From positions 15,000,120 to 15,064,119 of the forward strand of contig NW_020312827.1 in assembly GCF_003265705.1 (NCBI RefSeq): DNA of 64,000 nt, given 5' to 3'. Position 1 is the first letter of the stretch. Every line of letters starts with the position of its first letter. The translations under genes and the position numbers were made by a program. Source of the DNA: Callorhinus ursinus (Eukaryota > Chordata > Mammalia > Carnivora > Otariidae). Positions 58,108-64,000 of the stretch are shown here, piece after piece. The notes beneath the pieces were generated by a model that had not been told where the DNA came from, made no database searches, and worked only from the letters and a program-made list of their open reading frames with translations.

Positions 58108-58498
58108 GTGTGATGGATTGACAGCATTGATGCCCCCAACCCCATTGCCCCCAACTAGACCCTTTTATAGTCCTCTGACTCTGATTTTGGGCTCAGCCAT
58201 GTGGCTTGCTTTGGACAATGGGATATTACCAGACTTGATGTAAGCAGAGAGTGAAAATGTGCTCGTGTGTTTGGGCTTATGTTTCCCTTCTGCCATCACT
58301 GTGAAAAGGGTATTTCCCCCTCATCCAAGGAGAATGAGAGACATGTGGAATCAGGTTGCCTTATCTTTCCAACAGAGGCCCTCCTAGACTTCCCAGGTAT
58401 GTAGGCAAGCTCAGCCAAGATCAGCAGAGAGGCTGAGCTGACTACCCTAGATGTGTGAGCCACGGACACTTATTTTGGGGTTAGCTGTTACACAACAC
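58108..58498 (+). mobile_element. MLT1-like MaLR LTR
   Basis: 'ggcttgctttggacaatgggatattaccagacttgatgtaagcagagagtgaaaatgtgc', 'gagaatgagagacatgtgg', 'tagatgtgtgagccacgg' and 'ttggggttagctgttacacaac' are in the order of the older MLT1 LTRs. Confidence 0.65.
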
Positions 58499-58985
58499 CC
58501 TTGGGAACATGGATAATGGATACATAAAGTATGTGAGGTAATAATTTCAGGAGAAATGGATCTTTATTTAGGAAAAGACTTTAATGAGCTTCCTTGAGTG
58601 TGGAAGTTGAGTCTAACCCTACTATAAAGGCAGAGTCTAGAAGGAGAAGGCTAGAGAGTTGAATCCCTTTGCATTAAAAAAATTTTTTAAAAAAAAGGAC
58701 TTGTGGGTTTCTGAGAGAAAAGAGATGGCGGATAGAGAGGAGGGAGGGGGAGAGACATTTGAGGAGAGAGAAAGGAGGCAAGCAAGATGGAGGCCGAGCA
58801 GGGAGGACTCAGTCAATAGTGGTGTGGCAGCGAGGCTAAGGAACTGTTCAGCTGTGGGGCACGAGTCCACTTTCAGTGGTTTGTTGTTCTGCAGGCAGCT
58901 ATCGTCATCCTAGGATAAATCAAACCTCAAGTAAAAATCAGCAACCCACACCCTTTTCTCTGCACCTTGTCCACCCCACTCCATA
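58499..58985. other. Purine-rich unique DNA
   Basis: GA-rich around 58720-58790 with an A-run at 58682-58697. No exon is recognised. Confidence 0.4.
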
Positions 58986-58989
58986 AGGT

Positions 58990-59482
58990 CAGTTTGAGTC
59001 CCTCCCTGCTTACAGTTCTCCCTGACCACCCCTTGCACCCCTGTCCCCTTCCCACTGTGCTCTAGCTGCCTGGGCCACTTTTTGGTTCTGATTCTTCTCT
59101 TCTCAGTGCGCTCGCCCTGCATGCCACAAAACCCTCTCCCTACCCCCCGCTCACGCACACTCAGCCTGGCGGCTCCTTCTCAGCGGTCAGGCTTCAATCC
59201 CCGTGTCTGCTCTTCTGCAAGGCTTTCTTTAACTATCCAGCCTAAGAGAGGCTCCTGGGGGTGTACTGCTTCTTTTCTTGCTTGCTTGCTCTTACCATCA
59301 CTACGTGATCATTCTTACTGTGGATCCTAGCTGTGTGGCTATCTCTGCCATTTAACCGTGCGCACCGTGAGGGGAGAGACCATGGTTGCGTTGCTTGCTC
59401 CTTGTATATTGGGTGTCTAGCACGGTATCTGTCCCCCAGTGGGTAACCTGGTTTGTATTTAGTGAGGGAATGGATGCATGAG
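58990..59482 (+). mobile_element. L2 LINE 3' fragment
   Basis: C/T-rich sense L2 body, then 'gcgcaccgtgaggggagagaccatgg' and 'gtgtctagcacggtatctgtcccccagtgggtaacctggtttgtatttagtgaggg', the L2 3' terminus. Confidence 0.6.
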
Positions 59483-60935
59483 CAGTCTCATGTGAGTGTC
59501 AGGAAGGGACAGGTCATCTATAGCAAGAGAAATCCTAGTAAGACCGCATTTCTCTGAGGACAGAAACTTAGTGTGAGTGCTTCCAGGGAACCAGCAGAGT
59601 CCATGCGAGGGCACTGGGAGGAGTGCCCGTTGACACAAGAGCTTGTCATTTTCATCTAAATATTACACGAATGGGCAACCTCAAAAGGCTGGAAGAACTG
59701 GGGATGTCCTGATGGCAGACATAGGGATTTTCCAAGGGTTTGCATTTGAAAAGTGAGGGGTTTGGGGCTAAGGCCTGTGCTTACCTATATCCCTTCCAGC
59801 TACAGGATTCTCTGCCACCACCTTACCAGGGTGGGGACAAGACAAAGGGGCCATTATAAAGGGGTGAGAGATTTGTGTGGATGGGGGGAAAGCCGGCAAT
59901 GGGGGAAGGCTAGTGAAATCACTGCACAGGATGGCGCGTGCCCTGGGAAACATTCAGCCTTGTGCTGATCTTCCTCTCTGCAGGGCTCCCTCTGATGGAT
60001 AAACTGGCTCCTTTCCTCGGCTGGCACTCTGTGCTTCCCTTTATAAAGGAAGGGAAACTCGATGCATGCCAAATGGTAGAATGCATTTGTAGCTCAAATA
60101 TATGATATTTAACTATGATGGATTCCTCGGGCTAACATAAGGTTGACAAACCTCAGCTGTGCATCACATGCTTCAGAATGAAATAGAAATCAATGAAGCA
60201 GCTAAATGTCCCTTAAATGCCAATCCCCTTTTCTGTGTAAACCCCCTTCTAATTTTTTCACGGAAATAGATGGAAGGAATCTTCATTACATATTCATTTA
60301 CTGAAACCATTTTGCTCATTAGGCTGAAATAAGGGGTAGGTGAGGGTTTATTAGGGAGTAAGCATATCTGATAAGCATTAAATTACTTCTGATGGCTTTA
60401 TGTATTTAATAGTGTTAGCAAATTAGCTTGGTCTTTGATCTAATGGAGTTGATGTTGATGAGGGCTGTGGATTTAACCCTGCGCATTCAACAGAATGCTG
60501 ACCTGGGGAACAAGGAGGGGTGACTGCAGAGTCCCTGCCTGCATTTTACTTTTGTCCTTGGAAGCATTTCCCTTGTTTCTCTAATTGCCTCCCTGTACAG
60601 GACTTCCTCCTCCCCAGCCCCTTTTCTCTAGTCCTGTCCCTGAATGTCAGTCTTTGGGCTCTGAATGCCTCCTGCACTGTGGTACCTGACCATCCCCATG
60701 TTGCACACAATCAACGAGTCAGACTTCCCCTCCCTTGTGACCTGTTCCCTTCCAGACTCTCTGATCATCCACTTGTTCCACCATCCTCCTATGACTCAAA
60801 ATCTTACCGTTAGCCAGATCGGCACACACTTTTAAAAATGGCTCTCTCAGTGTTGTTGTTGTTGTTGTTTTTAGCTCACTCTTGTGACTCACAGTGGCAC
60901 TACCTCTTCATGTTCTCAGTGAGGAGGCTGTCAGA
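59483..60935. other. Repeat-poor DNA, possible conserved non-coding sequence
   Basis: 60110-60480 is AT-rich with homeobox-like TAATTA/ATTA cores and no repeat signature. 60590-60810 may be a weak L2 relic. A (TTG)n array lies at 60851-60870. Opposed frames at 59753-60072 are shadows. Confidence 0.4.
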
Positions 60936-61112
60936 CTCTGGGTTAGGTGCTGTGAAGACAGGGGTATAAGGAAGCATTCCTGCCTTTCAGAATCACATAG
61001 TGTAGACGGGAACTAAATACGTCAACGGGTAATTATAATCTAACAGACATATGTGATTTAAAAGGCAGAGAAAAGACCACCTAAGGGTGGGAATAGGTGG
61101 TGAGCAAAGGCT
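60936..61112 (-). mobile_element. L2 LINE 3' fragment
   Basis: 'gactctgggttaggtgctgtgaagacaggggtataaggaagcattcctgcctttcagaatcac', 'gtagacgggaactaaatacgtcaacgggtaattataatc' is reversed L2. Confidence 0.6.
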
Positions 61113-62780
61113 TCAACAACAAGAAGACCCTGGAATTGGCTGGGAAGAATGAGATAAAGTGGCCAGGTGTTAGTGTGGGGGGTGGCGGGGTGGCCCCAGT
61201 GCAATCTCCAATTATCTCTAGAGTTTGCACTATGTCTTGAGCGTTTTGAGCATAGAAGGTGCAATTCCAACTTACCCATCTTCAGTCAAGTATCCTCCAT
61301 CTTTGGGAGGATAGATTCACAAGTCAGGTGCAAGATATAGAAGTCGTGGTTCTGGCAGGAAAAGAGACTTTCCAATGCAGAGAATATTTCCAGAGGGGAG
61401 CGCAGGGTTTAGGAACTATCAAGGGAAGCTGAAGCACCCAGTAATAGAAAGTATGGGGAAGTAATATCAGGATAGCTCTCATCACCCCAGGTCTTTGGAG
61501 GTGATCAGAGGAAACAGGATCTAAGGAGGTCGGCTGCCCACTTTTGATATAGAAGCCGTTGTCATAGATGCACCTGATATCAAAGCCTTGCCTGAGCAAT
61601 AAAGATTAGGACAAGAAGGATCTATATCCAGCTTTTCTTGTCTCCTGCCCCCGTTGGCCAATCCCAAGCAGAAGCCAGCGAGCAAAGAGGCCCTATCATG
61701 TGATGTGCAGAAGTCAGCTTTCCAGGACACAGAGTGGGCAGACAAGGCAGAGAGTGAATCTCCTGGTGAGGGTGGGGAGGGAGAGGAATGAAGACTAATC
61801 AACACCCAGAGAACACTTTTACCCAAAGTAAATGAGCCCTACCTCCAACTGGCTTGGCCATCATTTCCTGGGAGAGAGTTCCCCTTTGTAATTTGTAAAA
61901 GAGAAGTCAAAAAGGACTGGGAGGAATAGGGTTGTAGTAACCGTACTAAGCAGAAAGGGGAGTTTCATTTTATTCAGTTGACTCTGGCTTCTAGGAATGA
62001 ATAGGACATAAAAAAAGAGAGAGAAAAAAATTAATCTTTGTGTCATACTCATATGGCAGAGATGGCTGGTGGCCTATTCCACGACTGTTCTCCACCCCTC
62101 TTTAAAGATACTGATTTTATTTGGTAAGGCAGTGAGCCCGACTAAAGGGCTGCGGTTCCCAGTCTCTCTTCCTGGAAGGGGAGAATGAGCAGTAAGTGGA
62201 GGTCATTATGTCGACTTCCAGGGGAGCCCTGTTTGGGGACACCTCTTTTCACTCATTACCCTTCCTTTCTTTCCTGCCTGGAATCATGGCTTGTGTCCAT
62301 CTTGTGTCCTTGGGGATGGATTCATGCCCTAAGGATGGTGGGGCTCAATTCTCTCAATTGATTCTTTCCATCAGCCAACCACAAATTCTAATGGATACAT
62401 GACATTTAGATGAGTCAGATGTGCTTATAACCTCTTGGCAGGGCAGAGGGCTTGGAAGCAAAGTAACCACGTAAGGTCTTTGATTGCCTTGCACATAGCA
62501 GGTGTTTGTATTTTGTTTTTGCATGGATTGCATGTTGTAGCAATAATTTCCTCTGCATCACATCACTTATTGATGGTATGACAAATGCATTTTCTGAACT
62601 AAAAACTGGACTTTGCTGACAAGCATAAGCACATTTGAAGGAACAATAGGAAATAACAATGGACAATAGGATTACAACAGAAACAATTAAGATGCATCCT
62701 TGTGCCATTTGTAAGTGAATTCCTCAACATGGAGGTTGTGTGACATTTTGTGTCTTTGAAGAGTTCTGGTGAATGTCTTG
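61113..62780. other. Mostly unique DNA, no gene seen
   Basis: 62060-62390 reads like the body of an old LTR-type repeat ('cctggaatcatggcttgtgtcc', 'ctaaggatggtgggg'), unassigned. Frames of 91-101 codons at 61324-61826 lack domains. Confidence 0.4.
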
Positions 62781-62781
62781 T

Positions 62782-62960
62782 CCAGAGGTCTGCAAACTCT
62801 TGGCCCATGGGCCAAAGCTGGCCTGATGCCCGTTTTTGTCAATAAAGTTTTATTGGAACACAACTAAACCCAATCATTTTACATCTGTCTATGGCTACTT
62901 TTGTGTTACAGAGGCAGAACTGCTGTTTGGCTCTTTACCGAAACAGTTTGCTGACCCTTA
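62782..62960 (-). mobile_element. hAT-Charlie-type MITE, copy 2
   Basis: It begins 'cagaggtctgcaaactcttggcccatgggcc' and ends 'gtttgctgaccctta', giving imperfect terminal inverted repeats. In between lies 'caataaagttttattggaacacaac', typical of this family. Flanking GTCTTGTC and CACTTGTC may be the 8-bp duplication (6 of 8 match). Same family as 12104-12262, opposite orientation. Confidence 0.8.
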
Positions 62961-63500
62961 CACTTGTCAGTTATGACCCCATCTCGTGTCTGGAACCTTC
63001 AGCTCATTTGAGTTTTAGCTGACTCAGTAGTTTAAATTCTAGAGAACAGTAGTATGAATATTACTGAAAGTTACTGAGTAATTGTTTCCTCCTACCCCCA
63101 CCCCTGAGGAAGTATCAGAATACTTCAAGTCAGTCAGTTACACCATCAGCAATGCCTTAGCCATGACTGATAATCATTCAGAATTGCATTTTAGGGGTTT
63201 TGAGAAATGGATTGTTAGACAAATTAGGGTTTACTGTTGCCTTGAGGCAATTTATTTGGAAGTTGTCATTTTCTACCAGGATATGGTTTTAGGACAATGT
63301 ACTTGAAAAGGTGAGGGAGAATGGGCATAGTGAACGCATCTGGGGTCAAAGATTCTTTGTCGTATCTAGCACACACCAACCGGTAAACGCTGAGACATCT
63401 TGATTTGTTCTAATTTACCACCAATCCAAATAACTAAGACGTAAGTTCTTTTAGGACTCAGAATCTACCTATTGGGTGATAAAATGTTCAAATTTCTTGA
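62961..63500. other. No recognised feature
   Basis: Unique DNA without an exon or repeat. Confidence 0.4.
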
Positions 63501-63502
63501 TT

Positions 63503-63742
63503 AACTGATCAGGTCCAAAGCCTGGCTCCACCAATTTACAGCTCTGTGACCTTGGGCAAGTTACTTACCCTCTCTGTGCCTTTTTCTTTTTTCTTTTTCT
63601 CTTTTGTAAGCGGGAACGATAGTAGTAGCTCATATTAGAATTGTTAGAAGGATCAAGTGAGCTGCCAATCATATAGATATGCTTAGTACGGAGCCTGGCA
63701 TATTTAAGCACTCAGGACATGTCGGCTATTATTGGTATTGTT
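63503..63742 (+). mobile_element. MIR SINE
   Basis: 'agcctggctccaccaatttacagctctgtgaccttgggcaagttacttaccctctctgtgcc', a T/C-rich insert at 63582-63606, then 'agaaggatcaagtgagc' and 'gtacggagcctggcatatttaagcactcagg'. One of the best-preserved MIR copies here. Confidence 0.9.
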
Positions 63743-64000
63743 TGATTCAACTTCCATTTTTATCTCTTCAGGCCTCCTGTTTCCATGCTGGCTCATAAAG
63801 CCAGCCTGCTACCAGACCATGTTGGATATTTCATTAGGCAATGCTGCACGTACTCATATGTTACCCATCTCAGCATTAGAATCCTAATCAAGTGCATTCT
63901 GCAAAGTAAAGTCCCATTCTGGGTATCTCCTGTGTAAAAATTATGGCTGTGTATTCAAAAAGTTGCACGTGGATTTCTTCATTAAATGAATCTGCAGTTT

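Noticed and set aside
1..64000. A new biological system or gene cluster
   Set aside because: The window is explained by ordinary mammalian interspersed repeats and unique non-coding DNA; no coherent set of genes is present.

Overview
This is a stretch of mammalian nuclear DNA, AT-rich, with no convincing protein-coding exon, tRNA or rRNA gene. Six tRNA-derived SINEs have the B-box-like block, GA/CT-rich body and (AAAT)n-AATCTT tail of carnivore CAN-SINEs (SINEC). Their heads (GGGTGGCTCAG...GGTTAAGC and close variants) resemble the bear/seal/weasel type more than the dog SINEC_Cf type, so I infer an arctoid caniform carnivore. No alignment could be run; repeat family names come from reading the sequence against remembered consensus features.

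Layout. 0-12 kb: MIR and L2 relics, a 5'-truncated minus-strand L1 nested inside an older LTR (2.9-4.4 kb), a GC-richer block with the longest ORF (6.46-7.21 kb, judged non-coding), degraded antisense L1M-like sequence (9.3-10.8 kb) and an MLT1-type LTR. 12-31 kb: a hAT MITE, four CAN-SINEs, many MIR/L2 pieces, an old L1 3' end (17 kb), MLT1 LTRs. 31-44 kb: two L1 copies with inverted 5' parts (32.1-33.1 and 34.3-34.7 kb), MaLR LTR, MIR with TG expansion, a long purine tract, L2/SINE-tail/MLT1 junction and one plus-strand CAN-SINE. 44-51 kb: relatively repeat-poor DNA, a hairpin around an (AAAT)n array, a CAN-SINE with a 15-bp duplication. 51-57 kb: decayed ERVL-type pol relic with an L1M 3' end nested in it, two antisense L1 fragments (one carrying a compound palindrome), MIR, MER20-like element. 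57-64 kb: MLT1-like LTR, L2, a second hAT MITE, MIR.

Nothing here forms an operon or a gene system. The region reads as intergenic or intronic DNA whose visible history is successive waves of insertion: L2/MIR and hAT first, then MaLR/ERVL and L1M, then carnivore L1 and CAN-SINE. The best leads are structural: the two L1 inversions, the palindrome cluster at 55.8 kb, the hairpin at 47.7 kb, a CpG/CRE-like cluster at 37.6 kb, and nested insertions with readable target-site duplications. I found no evidence of an undescribed biological system.
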